A DNA stretch of 64,000 bases from Actinobacteria bacterium UBA2272 (GCA_002347725.1 DDXA01000003.1:434001-498000), one strand, 5' to 3'; positions 32,989-40,913 are shown, counted from the stretch's first letter. A program made the numbers and translations. Notes: a model not told the origin generated them from the letters alone.

Positions 32989-33645
32989 TTACTTCCCGAG
33001 ATACCGCTTGCGCAGGTCGTCAGCGGTGAAGTAGCGACCTGCATCGATGTCGGCCTCGCCCTGCCGTATCTCCTCGAGGACGTCAGGCGCCAGGGCGGGC
33101 TCCAGCCGGTCCAACACCTCCGCGTACGCGCCGAGTGTGTGTGGATCGTAAAGCACGAAGGTGACTTCCGTGACGGAGACGGCCTCGTCGCGCAGGAAGT
33201 CCGTAACCGTACCGAGCGCCGCTTCGGCGGCGCGTGCCACCGGGTAGCCGAACGCACCGGTGGAGATCGACGGAAACGCGATGGTGGCAAGCCCGTACTG
33301 CTCGGCAACGCGCAGGCTCTCGCGGTACGCGCTCGCCAACGTCTCACCCTCCCCTGCCCCACCGCCCTGCCAGACGGGGCCGACCGTGTGAATCACATGG
33401 CGCCCGGGCAGCCGGCCTCCGGAGGTGATGACCGCCCGGCCAGGCGGCAGGGGCCCACGCTGGTCCACGATGGCCTTGCACTCGTTGTAGATCACGTGCC
33501 CGCCGGCCCGGTGGATAGCGCCGTCAACGCCGCCCCCACCGAGCAGTCCCGAGTTGGCCGCGTTCACGATGGCGTCGGCCTCCACGCGCGTGATATCGCC
33601 CTGCGTAAGCAGCAGCAGCCGCCTGCCGATGCTGATTGACTCCAC
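32989..33645 (-). CDS. Macro-domain protein, probable ADP-ribose deacylase
   Basis: Macro domains bind or hydrolyse ADP-ribose derivatives. Residues 5-160 hold the fold: LLLLTQGDITRVEADAIVNAANSG, then LLGGGGVDGAIHRAGG and IAFPSISTGAFGYP, all typical of the YmdB/MacroD group. These proteins remove acetyl-ADP-ribose or reverse mono-ADP-ribosylation. The 40-residue C-terminal tail (about 180-218) is not part of the usual domain and ends in DIDAGRYFTADDLRKRYLG, which resembles the tails of small RelB-like antitoxins. It stands 20 bases downstream of the VapBC pair, on the same strand. Confidence 0.82.
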   Translation of the reverse strand: MESISIGRRLLLLTQGDITRVEADAIVNAANSGLLGGGGVDGAIHRAGGHVIYNECKAIVDQRGPLPPGRAVITSGGRLPGRHVIHTVGPVWQGGGAGEGETLASAYRESLRVAEQYGLATIAFPSISTGAFGYPVARAAEAALGTVTDFLRDEAVSVTEVTFVLYDPHTLGAYAEVLDRLEPALAPDVLEEIRQGEADIDAGRYFTADDLRKRYLGK

Positions 33646-33665
33646 GTGTCACCCCCTTGCGACGA

Positions 33666-34118
33666 TCATGTCCCGAGCGACGCCGGATCGAACCCGTCAT
33701 CGAAGGGGTCCACGAATCTCACACCCTCGCAGACCGCGCCGTCTTCGAAGTCCTCGCTCACGATCGAGGCGACACCATGCACCCGGGCCGTTGCGATGAG
33801 CTGGGCGTCCCAGAACGAACGTCCCGTGCGCTCTGCGACGCCGAGAGCGTCGGCGATCACCGCCGGCGTGACCGGGAGGATGCGCCACTTTCGGCTGAAG
33901 TCGAGCACGGCGCCGATGAGCTCCTGGCGCGTGGGTCCTTGCGGCACACGCTCGCTCGTGACGCGCGCGAACTCGGAGAGAACCTGCTGCGAGAGGACTC
34001 CTCGGCCGGTCTGCTGGAGTGATGCCATGACAGCGATCGCCTGCAGCCGCTTCACCGGTTCACGCGGATCGAAGAGGTACACGACCACGTTCGTGTCGAC
34101 GAGCACCCTACCAGCCAC
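33666..34118 (-). CDS. vapC: PIN-domain ribonuclease toxin (VapC)
   Basis: VapC toxins are metal-dependent RNases. The 150-residue protein has the PIN acidic residues in VLVDTNVVVYLFD (Asp), VLSEFARV (Glu), FWDAQLIATA (Asp) and IVSEDFEDG (Asp). The GTG at 34118 overlaps the VapB stop by 11 bases, so translation is coupled. The frame is open upstream but unlike a PIN domain. The target RNA cannot be predicted. Confidence 0.88.
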   Translation of the reverse strand: MAGRVLVDTNVVVYLFDPREPVKRLQAIAVMASLQQTGRGVLSQQVLSEFARVTSERVPQGPTRQELIGAVLDFSRKWRILPVTPAVIADALGVAERTGRSFWDAQLIATARVHGVASIVSEDFEDGAVCEGVRFVDPFDDGFDPASLGT

Positions 34119-34386
34119 GACCGGGCTTCCCGGGACGGTCGTAGATCTCCTCGCGCGTCCAGTCGCGCTTGCCGGGGAGCGGGCCCTTGGCGGCTTGCCG
34201 CTCCGAAAGCTCCATGATCCGCGCCCAGGCGGCGTCACCCTCCTCGCGCGCGATCTCCGTGAGGTAGCGATCCAGCGCATCGCGCACGAGCTCGGCCTCG
34301 GTGACGCCACGCTCCTTGGCGTAGCGCTTGAGGGCGGCCTCCTGCTCGTCGTCTATGTAGAGTTGCTTGCGCACCATGCGACCCAT
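34108..34386 (-). CDS. vapB: Ribbon-helix-helix antitoxin (VapB)
   Basis: The 92-residue protein begins MGRMVRKQLYIDDEQEAALKRYA and has an RHH fold (about 4-50: RKQLYID ribbon, two helices, ELVRDALDRYL). The disordered C-terminus, with WTREEIYDRPGKPGRGW, would wrap the PIN toxin. It precedes vapC in the same operon. A perfect 18-base palindrome about 60 bases upstream is the likely RHH operator. Confidence 0.88.
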   Translation of the reverse strand: MGRMVRKQLYIDDEQEAALKRYAKERGVTEAELVRDALDRYLTEIAREEGDAAWARIMELSERQAAKGPLPGKRDWTREEIYDRPGKPGRGW

Positions 34387-34444
34387 GATGGCACCACGCC
34401 CTTAACCGAATGTGACCTGCTAATACATCGGGCCTACCACCGAT

Positions 34445-34462
34445 GATGTATAAGTATACATC
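34445..34462. promoter_or_regulatory. Operator of vapBC
   Basis: GATGTATA-AG-TATACATC is a perfect 8+2+8 palindrome, about 59 bases upstream of vapB. A half-site AATACATC (34422-34429) lies between it and the gene. On the minus strand TATACT within the palindrome could serve as a -10 box. Confidence 0.65.
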
Positions 34463-34500
34463 GCAGACGTGCCGAGTGGCGGTGCGACGCGCCGCTCGGC

Positions 34501-35577
34501 CTACCCGCCCGTCACGTCGCGCACCCACGCGCGCGCCCAGTACACCCAGAACCCGGGGATCTCGCGCGCGACGAGCGCCGGTGTCTTGAGGATCGGGCGG
34601 CTGCGCTCGGCAGGCACGGTGTACACGTTCCAGCCGACCGCCCGGTACGCCATCTTGATGCGCGGCAGGTGGTAGAACTGGCTCACAACGAGCACGTCGC
34701 GTGTGCCGTCGGCTTCGAACATCGCCACGGTATTGGCCACGGTGCGGTCAGTGTTGGCGCCGCCCGTGTCGCGCACGATCGCGGCGGCGGGGACGCCGAA
34801 CTCGATGGCGCGGTCGCGCATCGCGACCGTCTCGTCGTAGCCGCTCTCCCCCACCCCGCCCGACATCACCAGCCGCGGCACCAGCCCGGAGGTGTAGAGT
34901 CCCGCCGCGGTGCGTGTGCGGTCCTCGGCCGAGGTGGTGAGCGCGCCATCGGCGTACACACGCGCGCCGAACACGACCGCCACGTCGGCGGGCCGACGAT
35001 AGTCGGTGGTGCCGAAGGTGTACACGTGCGCCAGCGGGAAGAGCGCGGCGATCACGAGCGCCACGAGGACCGCGCCCGCGAGTTCCCGGCGAGAGGACGA
35101 CTGCGGGCGTGGCGTGACTGTGGACGTGCGCGCCACGACCCACGCCACGAACAGGAAGCCGAGTGCGATGATCGCACTCAGCGGCACGGGAACCTGCGGG
35201 ACGATGTCGGCGGCGCGCCAGGCCGAGTAGAACGCGGCCGCGTTGCTGGCTGCCACAAGCGCGAGCGCCAGACTCACGGCGGCGGTAGCCGTCCGGCGCC
35301 ATGAGCGCATGGCAGGCGCCACGGCGAACGCCACCAGCAGCCCGGCGGCCAGCCAGAGTGCGGCGGTGAACCATGCGGGCAGAGCGCTCACGTCGACCCA
35401 CCACAGATCCTCCGTGCGACCGGTGCGGAGCGCCACGGCGGCGTTAGCCAGCGAGAACAGCCCGAAGAAGAGCGCGATGCCCCGGGCGGCCAGGCGCGCG
35501 GCCACCGTGCGGAGTGGCGCCGCGGTGGCAGCGGGGACGTCTTGGCGGTTGCGGCGTGGCGCGTGCGTCTGGTCCAT
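34501..35577 (-). CDS. YdcF/DUF218-family membrane protein
   Basis: The 358-residue protein has five hydrophobic helices in residues 25-200 and a C-terminal DUF218 domain (about 205-358). The latter shows VVFGARVYADGALTTSAEDRTRTAAGLY, LVMSGG and TDRTVANTVAMFE, then VLVVSQFYHLPRIKMA. DUF218 proteins (YdcF, SanA and ElyC) act in envelope integrity but their reaction is unclear. The ATG at 35577 has AAGGG six bases upstream. It is monocistronic, between two toxin-antitoxin pairs. Confidence 0.85.
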   Translation of the reverse strand: MDQTHAPRRNRQDVPAATAAPLRTVAARLAARGIALFFGLFSLANAAVALRTGRTEDLWWVDVSALPAWFTAALWLAAGLLVAFAVAPAMRSWRRTATAAVSLALALVAASNAAAFYSAWRAADIVPQVPVPLSAIIALGFLFVAWVVARTSTVTPRPQSSSRRELAGAVLVALVIAALFPLAHVYTFGTTDYRRPADVAVVFGARVYADGALTTSAEDRTRTAAGLYTSGLVPRLVMSGGVGESGYDETVAMRDRAIEFGVPAAAIVRDTGGANTDRTVANTVAMFEADGTRDVLVVSQFYHLPRIKMAYRAVGWNVYTVPAERSRPILKTPALVAREIPGFWVYWARAWVRDVTGG

Positions 35578-35697
35578 CGGCAGCCCTTCGCGGCACGGAC
35601 ATGGTGACCTCACGATAGCGCGAAGCGGTCCTCGGGAGCACTCACCAATCTGGGAAGCGCTCGAGTGCCCTGACGCCCTGGATCCGGGAATCACCAC

Positions 35698-35715
35698 TGT
35701 ACCAATTGTGGTACA
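35698..35715. promoter_or_regulatory. Operator upstream of higBA
   Basis: TGTACCA-ATTG-TGGTACA is a perfect 7+4+7 inverted repeat ending nine bases before the toxin start codon. It includes most of a TACACT -10 box (35712-35717), whose transcription start would fall on or near the ATG. Confidence 0.6.
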
Positions 35716-35723
35716 CTCCTTGC

Positions 35724-36083
35724 ATGAGCGGATCCCGTGACAAGCGGCCCATCCTGTCGGTGCGGTTCTATCGCGCCGCCTCCGGAGGCGAACCGGTTCG
35801 GGAATGGTTGCTCGGACTCGCGAAGGACGACCGGAGGGCGGTCGGTGAGGACATCAAGACGGCACAGTACGGTTGGCCTCTCGGGATGCCGCTCATCCGA
35901 AAGCTCGAGCCGGATCTGTGGGAGGTCCGCTCGCACATCGCGGTGGGCATCGCGCGGGTACTCTTCACTGTGGACGGGCCGATCATGATCCTCTTGCACG
36001 GATTCGTGAAGAGGTCCCAGAAGACGCCGGCATCCGATCTCAAGACCGCACAGCAACGTCTGGCGGACCTCAGAAGGGAGTGA
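35724..36083 (+). CDS. RelE/HigB-type toxin (phage-derived Gp49-like)
   Basis: This 119-residue protein resembles the HigB/Gp49 family of ribosome-dependent mRNA endonucleases. It contains SVRFYRAASGGEPVREWLLGL, DIKTAQYGWPLGMPLIRKLEPDLWEVRS and FVKRSQKTPASDL. The Arg/Lys-rich central and C-terminal segments are typical. The toxin gene precedes the antitoxin gene by five bases, the HigBA order. No ribosome-binding site is seen, and the -10 box is so close that translation may start from a leaderless message. Confidence 0.82.
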   Translation: MSGSRDKRPILSVRFYRAASGGEPVREWLLGLAKDDRRAVGEDIKTAQYGWPLGMPLIRKLEPDLWEVRSHIAVGIARVLFTVDGPIMILLHGFVKRSQKTPASDLKTAQQRLADLRRE

Positions 36084-36088
36084 ACATA

Positions 36089-36373
36089 GTGGACAAGAAG
36101 CATATCGGGGCCGACTTCGACGACTTCCTCCGTGACGAGGGCATCCTCGACGAAGCTGAGGCTGTCGCAACCAAGCGGGTCATCGCCTATCAGCTGACGC
36201 AGGAGATGGAGCGCGCCAGTATCTCGCAAGCGGAGCTGGCCCGCCGCATGAAGACGAGCAGGTCTTCGGTGGAGCGTCTGCTCGACCCTACGAATCCGTC
36301 CGTCACGCTTGTTACGCTTGAGCGCGCGGCAAGCGCCGTCGGCAAGCGTCTCAAGGTGCAGTTGACGGCGTAG
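36089..36373 (+). CDS. HigA-type XRE-family antitoxin
   Basis: The 94-residue protein has an N-terminal helical part and an XRE helix-turn-helix (ISQAELARRMKTSRSSVERLLDP, about 50-72), then TLERAASAVGKRLKVQLTA. This matches HigA. It follows the toxin gene with AAGGGAG eight bases before its GTG. It should neutralise the toxin and repress the operon by binding the palindrome at 35698-35715. Confidence 0.85.
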   Translation: MDKKHIGADFDDFLRDEGILDEAEAVATKRVIAYQLTQEMERASISQAELARRMKTSRSSVERLLDPTNPSVTLVTLERAASAVGKRLKVQLTA

Positions 36374-36521
36374 GGAGGGCGTTCTAACAAGGTTCCCAGC
36401 CGACTCACGCACGCACTAGGTGAACTGATGCCGCTCTCGCGCGGCTGAAGCGCTGGACGTTAGGGCTATCGATGGCCAAAGGCGCCGAGCGTGGAACGAC
36501 GCCGAGTCCGCGCAGCCGTCG

Positions 36522-36743
36522 TCAGGTGCGCGCTCCGTCGGGATCGATGAAGTTCACCGGGTCGCCCACGCAGTACGCATACGCGTTGAGGCTGAGCGGG
36601 TCTCCTGCAGAAGGCGGCGCAGGGTCGGGCGACAAGAACCGCGCCGTGGCCGGATCGTAGTAGCGAGCCGGGAGGTAGTAGAGGCCTGTCGCGGCGTCAT
36701 GGTAGTAGACGCGGTAGCGATACCCGTCTCTCAGTGTCAGGAG
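36522..36743 (-). pseudogene. Rhs-repeat core fragment
   Basis: Translation gives the Rhs-associated core motif: YHDAATGLYYLPARYYDP, then RFLSPDP and LNAYAYCVGDPVNFIDPDG. That motif marks the end of the core shell in Rhs/YD-repeat toxins and is normally followed by a variable toxin tip. Here the reading ends within three residues (ART then stop), and nothing Rhs-like lies upstream. It is a remnant of about 70 residues, lacking the repeat shell and any toxin. Confidence 0.7.
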
Positions 36744-37072
36744 TCTACATCCCCTTCCGCCATCAGCCACCTCAGCCCGACCGTCAGGACCCATGCCATC
36801 TGGAGCAGGAAGACGAAGAGCATCGCCGCAATCACCCAGAGGAACGACTCGCCACGCAACAGCACCTGTGGGCCAAGCAACGCCAAGACCATGAGGTCGG
36901 CAGCGACGCCGAGGCGGACACCCCAGTGCGCGGCAGCCTTCAGCGGATGCATGCTATCGGACTGCACTGCGGAGCGAGCGATTCGCGATCCCCACCACAA
37001 CCAGAAGAGATACAGTGCACCGGAGACGGGTCCGGTCACCCCCATCAGCACGAGAAGGCCTTGCTCACTCAC
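36737..37072 (-). CDS. Small multi-pass membrane protein of unknown function
   Basis: The 111-residue protein begins VSEQGLLVLMGVTGPVSGALYLFWLWWG and has three hydrophobic helices (about 4-26, 45-68 and 77-102). It matches no family I know. I chose the GTG at 37072 because AAGGAG lies eight bases upstream. Its stop codon touches the 5' edge of the Rhs remnant on the same strand; an immunity or accessory role to the vanished Rhs protein is possible but not shown. Confidence 0.55.
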   Translation of the reverse strand: MSEQGLLVLMGVTGPVSGALYLFWLWWGSRIARSAVQSDSMHPLKAAAHWGVRLGVAADLMVLALLGPQVLLRGESFLWVIAAMLFVFLLQMAWVLTVGLRWLMAEGDVDS

Positions 37073-37252
37073 GACTGACACTCCTTACCTCGGCGTGTGC
37101 CATCGTAGGATACGGAAGCATGGTGACCTACGGGAGCCTCTCATTGATCCTCGTGCACGGAGGCGCCGAGGAGTACGAGTATCGGACCGGCGAGCGCTTC
37201 TTCTTGTAAGGTAGTCCACTCCTGAACCGACCGGACCGCAACGCACCCGCCC

Positions 37253-38347
37253 CTATCCCTTCGCCACTCGCTCGAATGCCTCCGCATATCGTGGCACGAG
37301 CGCCTCGAACGTGTACATCGCCCCCAGTGCCCTGGCGGTGCCGGGCTCGGGCCGCTCCAGAATGAGACCTCTCAGCCGCGCGACAAGCTCCTGCCCGTTG
37401 CGGTAGCGCATCTCGGCCGGGTACAGCTCGGGATACGCGAGCCGGTCGGGCACGAGCGGTGCGCACCCCGCGTAGCACGCTTCGATCATGGCGAGGCCAA
37501 AGAACTCGTTGCGCGCGGTGGACACGGCGATATCCGAGCTTGCCAGGAGCCGCGCGTATGCATTTCGCGACTCCGGTTCGCCGAGATGCACCAGCCTGTC
37601 TCCGAGCGCCGAGGCGGCCTCGGCCACGAGCGCCTCGGTCTCGCGGAACGACTGGCCGGCGACGGCCACCTCGAAGTCGAGTCCCTCGGCAGCAAGCACG
37701 CCCACCGCAGCGAAGAACGCCTCCGGATCCTTGTCGTACTCCCAGCGGTGCGGCCAGATCACGCGCGGGCGCGAACCGCGCGCGGGCGGCGCTGCGTCCA
37801 GCGGCGCCGGGTCGAACGGGGGCGCAAGGACCTCGGAGTGCTCGGCGATGCGTTCGGCCACGCCCTGCGGCTGGTGGTCGGGAAACGCCTTCAGAAACCC
37901 GGGGATCTCGGCTACGAAACCGTCGAGGTTGTAGCGCGTGTTGAACAGGCACGCATCGGCGACCAGCGCGCTCGTGATGTTGGTGAGCGGGAACTGGAAG
38001 TCCCACTCGGCGGTGTGCCGCACGGGATAGAGCAGCTGGTTCTCGTGGAAGTAGACGATGCGCGGCACGCCGGCCACGGCCTCGCCGGCGAGCGCGACGA
38101 ACTCGGCGAGGTTGATGAAGGTGGACGCGAAGATGAGATCCCAGCGCGACCCGGCGTCGTGCAGCGCGCGCGCCTGCTCGGCCATCGTGATCGCGGCCCC
38201 ACGCATCCGCCACTTCCACTTGCGGGGCGGCAGCGTGAGCAGGTCAAAGGAGTAGCCGAGCGGCGTCATCCGCTCGACGAGGCCGTCGAGAACCGCGCGG
38301 TGGGAACCGCCGTAGTAGGGCTCGAGCGCGAGGATGCGCAGACTCAT
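37253..38347 (-). CDS. tRNA-queuosine mannosyltransferase-like glycosyltransferase
   Basis: This 364-residue GT-B glycosyltransferase resembles GTDC1/QTMAN (DUF3524 at the N-terminus). It opens ILALEPYYGGSHRAVLDGL; the DUF3524 part shows LTLPPRKWKWRMRG, FINLAEFVAL and YFHENQLLYPV. The C-terminal glycosyltransferase half carries HRWEYDKDPEAFF and STARNEFFGLAMIEACYAGC with the nucleotide-sugar-binding Glu. In animals QTMAN adds mannose to queuosine of tRNA-Asp. Bacterial relatives exist but their substrate is not settled. The gene overlaps thiI, another tRNA-modification gene, by four bases, supporting a tRNA role. Confidence 0.78.
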   Translation of the reverse strand: MSLRILALEPYYGGSHRAVLDGLVERMTPLGYSFDLLTLPPRKWKWRMRGAAITMAEQARALHDAGSRWDLIFASTFINLAEFVALAGEAVAGVPRIVYFHENQLLYPVRHTAEWDFQFPLTNITSALVADACLFNTRYNLDGFVAEIPGFLKAFPDHQPQGVAERIAEHSEVLAPPFDPAPLDAAPPARGSRPRVIWPHRWEYDKDPEAFFAAVGVLAAEGLDFEVAVAGQSFRETEALVAEAASALGDRLVHLGEPESRNAYARLLASSDIAVSTARNEFFGLAMIEACYAGCAPLVPDRLAYPELYPAEMRYRNGQELVARLRGLILERPEPGTARALGAMYTFEALVPRYAEAFERVAKG

Positions 38348-39558
38348 CGCGGACTGCGCTTCTGCGCGCGGGAGAAGTCGACACGCGTGACGCCGGCGAG
38401 TGCCTCGGCCACCAGACCCTCGACGTCCAGTGGAGCCTCGGCCTCGGCGAGCATCTCGGGCGTGGCATGGGTCTCCGGCCGCCGCGGCATGAACAGCGTG
38501 CAGCAGTCATCGTCGGTTGCGGTGGAGAGTTCGAAGGTGCCGATGGCGCGGGCCTCGTCGATGATCTCCTGCTTATCCGAGCCGATCAGCGGACGCAGGA
38601 TCGGCATGGTGGCCACCGCATCGACCGCAGCCACGTTGTCGAGCGTCTGCGACGCGACCTGCCCGAGGCTCTCGCCGGTCACGAGCGCCCGGGCGCCCTC
38701 GTCGCGGGCGATCGCCTCGGCAATGCGGACCATGAACCTCCGGTAGAGGAGCACTCTTAAGTCCTCCGGACCCTCCAGCGCGATGCGGCGCTGAACGTCG
38801 CCGAAAGGCACCGTGTAGAGCCGGGCCATCCCGCCTGTGCGATCGAGCACGCGTGCGAGTTCGAGCGCATAGTGCTCCGAGTGCGCGGATGTCTGCGGGC
38901 GACCGGAGAAGTGGACGCCGACGATCGTGGCGCCTCGCCGCATCACGCGCCAGGCGGCCACCGGCGAATCGATGCCGGCCGACATGAGCGCGACGACCGT
39001 GCCCGAGACGCCGACCGGCAGGCCTCCGGGACCCTCGAGGCGCCGGGCGTAGACGTAGGCGCGCGCCTGCACGACCTCGATGCGGCACGTAAGGTCCGGG
39101 GCCGACAGGTCGACGCCGAGCCCGGTCGCCTGCTGTACGGTCGCGCCGACGCGCCGGCTGATCTCCATGCTGCGCTCGGGATAGTTTGTGGCCGAGCGCC
39201 GTGACTCGATGGCGAACGTGCGCACGGGCCCGAGCGCATCGGCCTCCCGGCGCGCGATCTCCTCGGCGATTACGGCGAGCGCGGCCTCATCGATCGCCTC
39301 CGGGGTCCGGTCGCACACGATGGCGTAGCCGAGGTACGACACGCCGGGAGTGCGCGCGACAGCCGCCAGCAGCTCCTCGGCATGCGCGGAGTCGGTCACC
39401 GGCACGAGCAGGCGGCTTGCGATGCGGCGGACGCTGCCTTCGGTCAGGCCCGCCACGGCACGGCGGAGGTTGGTCTCGAGCCTGCGCTCGAAGTCACCGC
39501 GATTGTGGCCCTTGAGGCCGATCTCGTGATAGTGCACGAGTGCGGTGCGCTCCGCCAT
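38344..39558 (-). CDS. thiI: tRNA 4-thiouridine synthase ThiI
   Basis: ThiI makes 4-thiouridine at position 8 of tRNA. The 404-residue protein has an N-terminal ferredoxin-like and THUMP part (TALVHYHEIGLKGHNRGDFE) and a PP-loop AANH domain with VALMSAGIDSPVAAW. No C-terminal rhodanese domain is present, as in many Gram-positives; sulfur then comes from a dedicated cysteine desulfurase such as NifZ. The CCTLFMPRRPETH segment is the typical end. ATG at 39558 (a second ATG three bases upstream). Confidence 0.92.
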   Translation of the reverse strand: MAERTALVHYHEIGLKGHNRGDFERRLETNLRRAVAGLTEGSVRRIASRLLVPVTDSAHAEELLAAVARTPGVSYLGYAIVCDRTPEAIDEAALAVIAEEIARREADALGPVRTFAIESRRSATNYPERSMEISRRVGATVQQATGLGVDLSAPDLTCRIEVVQARAYVYARRLEGPGGLPVGVSGTVVALMSAGIDSPVAAWRVMRRGATIVGVHFSGRPQTSAHSEHYALELARVLDRTGGMARLYTVPFGDVQRRIALEGPEDLRVLLYRRFMVRIAEAIARDEGARALVTGESLGQVASQTLDNVAAVDAVATMPILRPLIGSDKQEIIDEARAIGTFELSTATDDDCCTLFMPRRPETHATPEMLAEAEAPLDVEGLVAEALAGVTRVDFSRAQKRSPR

Positions 39559-39634
39559 CATGTCCCCATCCACACGTGTGCCCCGGGCCGACGACGCGGC
39601 TCGGGGCACCGTCACGGCCCGATCTTGGCCGATG

Positions 39635-39883
39635 CTACTTGTAGCTCTCCTTCACGCGCTCGAAGCTCACGTCACCCGACGCGATCTCGTCAAGCGCAAG
39701 CGTGAGCGGCTTGGTGCTCGTGATCTGGGCGATCTGCGGCGCCTGCATGGTGAGCAGCGCCTGGTCGCGAACGCCGTGGATCATGTCGTTGATCTGGCGC
39801 GCCCGCTTGGCGGCCACGATACACAGTGTGTACTTGGAGTCGACCGTGGAGAGCAGGAGGTCGACGTCGGGTTTGATGACCAT
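39635..39883 (-). CDS. rpoZ: RNA polymerase omega subunit
   Basis: The 82-residue protein includes SKYTLCIVAAKRARQINDM, the conserved omega core that helps fold the beta-prime subunit. Its length is normal for Actinomycetota. It lies two bases after gmk, the usual mihF-gmk-rpoZ order. Expression probably comes from the promoter upstream of mihF. Confidence 0.95.
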   Translation of the reverse strand: MVIKPDVDLLLSTVDSKYTLCIVAAKRARQINDMIHGVRDQALLTMQAPQIAQITSTKPLTLALDEIASGDVSFERVKESYK

Positions 39884-39885
39884 AG

Positions 39886-40461
39886 CTACGACTGTCCTTC
39901 GGTTGAGTGGAGGGATCCGATGATGTCCACGAGCTCGTCGGTCGCCCGGGAGACATCATCGTTTTCTACCACATGGTCGTACGTTCCCACAAGTTCGAGC
40001 TCGCCAACGGCGGTGGCAAGACGCGTTCTCACCTGCTCGTCCGTCTCGGCCCCGCGCTTGCGGATCCGGCGCTCCAGCTCGTCCATCGACGGCGCGATGA
40101 TGAAGACGAGGACCGCCTCGGGCATGAGATCCTTCACCTGCAACGCACCCTGCGGGTCGATCTCCAGGATGACGTCGCGCCCCTCGGCCAGCCTGTCCTC
40201 AACGGAGGACCGCAGGGTACCGTACCGGTTGCCGTGCACCTCGGCCCACTCGAGGAAGTCGCCGGACTCGATGCGCTGGCTGAACTCGGCCGGCGTGAGG
40301 AAGACGTAGTCCTCCCCGTCCACCTCGCCCGGGCGCGCGGCTCTCGTCGTTGCCGAGACGGAGACCCACATGCGAGGAACCCTGGCCACCAGACGGTCGA
40401 CCAGAGTTCCTTTTCCGGCACCCGAAGGCCCGGAGATGATGACCAGCGCGCCTCTCGGCAT
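39886..40461 (-). CDS. gmk: Guanylate kinase
   Basis: Gmk phosphorylates GMP to GDP. The 191-residue protein has the P-loop GPSGAGKGTL near the N-terminus, the GMP-binding segment SVSATTRAARPGEVDGEDY, and the lid and C-terminal Arg residues typical of the family. I used the ATG at 40461; a GTG directly before it (40464) is also possible. It is between rpoZ and mihF. Confidence 0.94.
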   Translation of the reverse strand: MPRGALVIISGPSGAGKGTLVDRLVARVPRMWVSVSATTRAARPGEVDGEDYVFLTPAEFSQRIESGDFLEWAEVHGNRYGTLRSSVEDRLAEGRDVILEIDPQGALQVKDLMPEAVLVFIIAPSMDELERRIRKRGAETDEQVRTRLATAVGELELVGTYDHVVENDDVSRATDELVDIIGSLHSTEGQS

Positions 40462-40479
40462 CACGTGGTCGTGACGCCT

Positions 40480-40788
40480 TCAGCCAAGGCGCTGCATGAG
40501 CATCTCGCGCTGGCGGGCGCCCAGGCCCTGCACGCGGCGGCTCGGGGAGATCTCCAGCTCGGTCATGATCTTGGCCGCTTTCGCCTTGCCGAAGCCGGGA
40601 AGGCTCTCAAGGAGCGTTGCCACCTTCATGCGCGCGACGATCGGGTCATCCGACTTGCTCATGACCTGAGCGAACGTCGTCGATCCCGCCTTGATCTTCT
40701 GGCGCAGTTCCGCGCGCGCCTGGCGCGCCTGTGCGGCCTTCTCCAGGGCCTTCTTGCGATCGGCCTCGGAAAGATTGGGCAGAGCCAT
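40480..40788 (-). CDS. mihF: Actinobacterial integration host factor (mIHF)
   Basis: mIHF is a DNA-binding, bending protein found only in Actinomycetota. The 102-residue protein begins MALPNLSEADRKKALEKA and contains LLESLPGFGKAKAAKIMTEL, the helix-turn-helix DNA-binding core. The ATG at 40788 follows GAGGAGGAACC. The presence of this gene is the best single taxonomic marker in the window. It starts the mihF-gmk-rpoZ transcript. Confidence 0.93.
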   Translation of the reverse strand: MALPNLSEADRKKALEKAAQARQARAELRQKIKAGSTTFAQVMSKSDDPIVARMKVATLLESLPGFGKAKAAKIMTELEISPSRRVQGLGARQREMLMQRLG

Positions 40789-40877
40789 GGTTCCTCCTCG
40801 CTTCTCGTACCGTGGTGCGTAGCGGATACCATCTCGGGGCGCCCCACGCGCACACCCCCTACGCTGCAACAGACTCG

Positions 40878-40906
40878 ATGTTACCCCTGACCTGCGAGAA
40901 TGCCAA
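40878..40906 (-). promoter_or_regulatory. Promoter of mihF-gmk-rpoZ
   Basis: TTGGCA (40901-40906), 17 bases and TAACAT (40878-40883) on the minus strand match a sigma-70 promoter. It lies in the gap after pyrE, about 90 bases before mihF, and gives mihF-gmk-rpoZ a start independent of the pyr operon. Confidence 0.65.
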
Positions 40907-40913
40907 CCCTTAC

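Noticed and set aside
37119..37209. 29-codon plus-strand frame ending YEYRTGERFFL
   Set aside because: It has no ribosome-binding site and no known match; it may be debris of the accessory region. The interval 37073-37252 otherwise shows nothing I can support.
37128..38219. 363-residue minus-strand open frame
   Set aside because: It is an alternative frame of the glycosyltransferase gene, rich in Arg and Ala with no domain, typical of GC-rich shadows.
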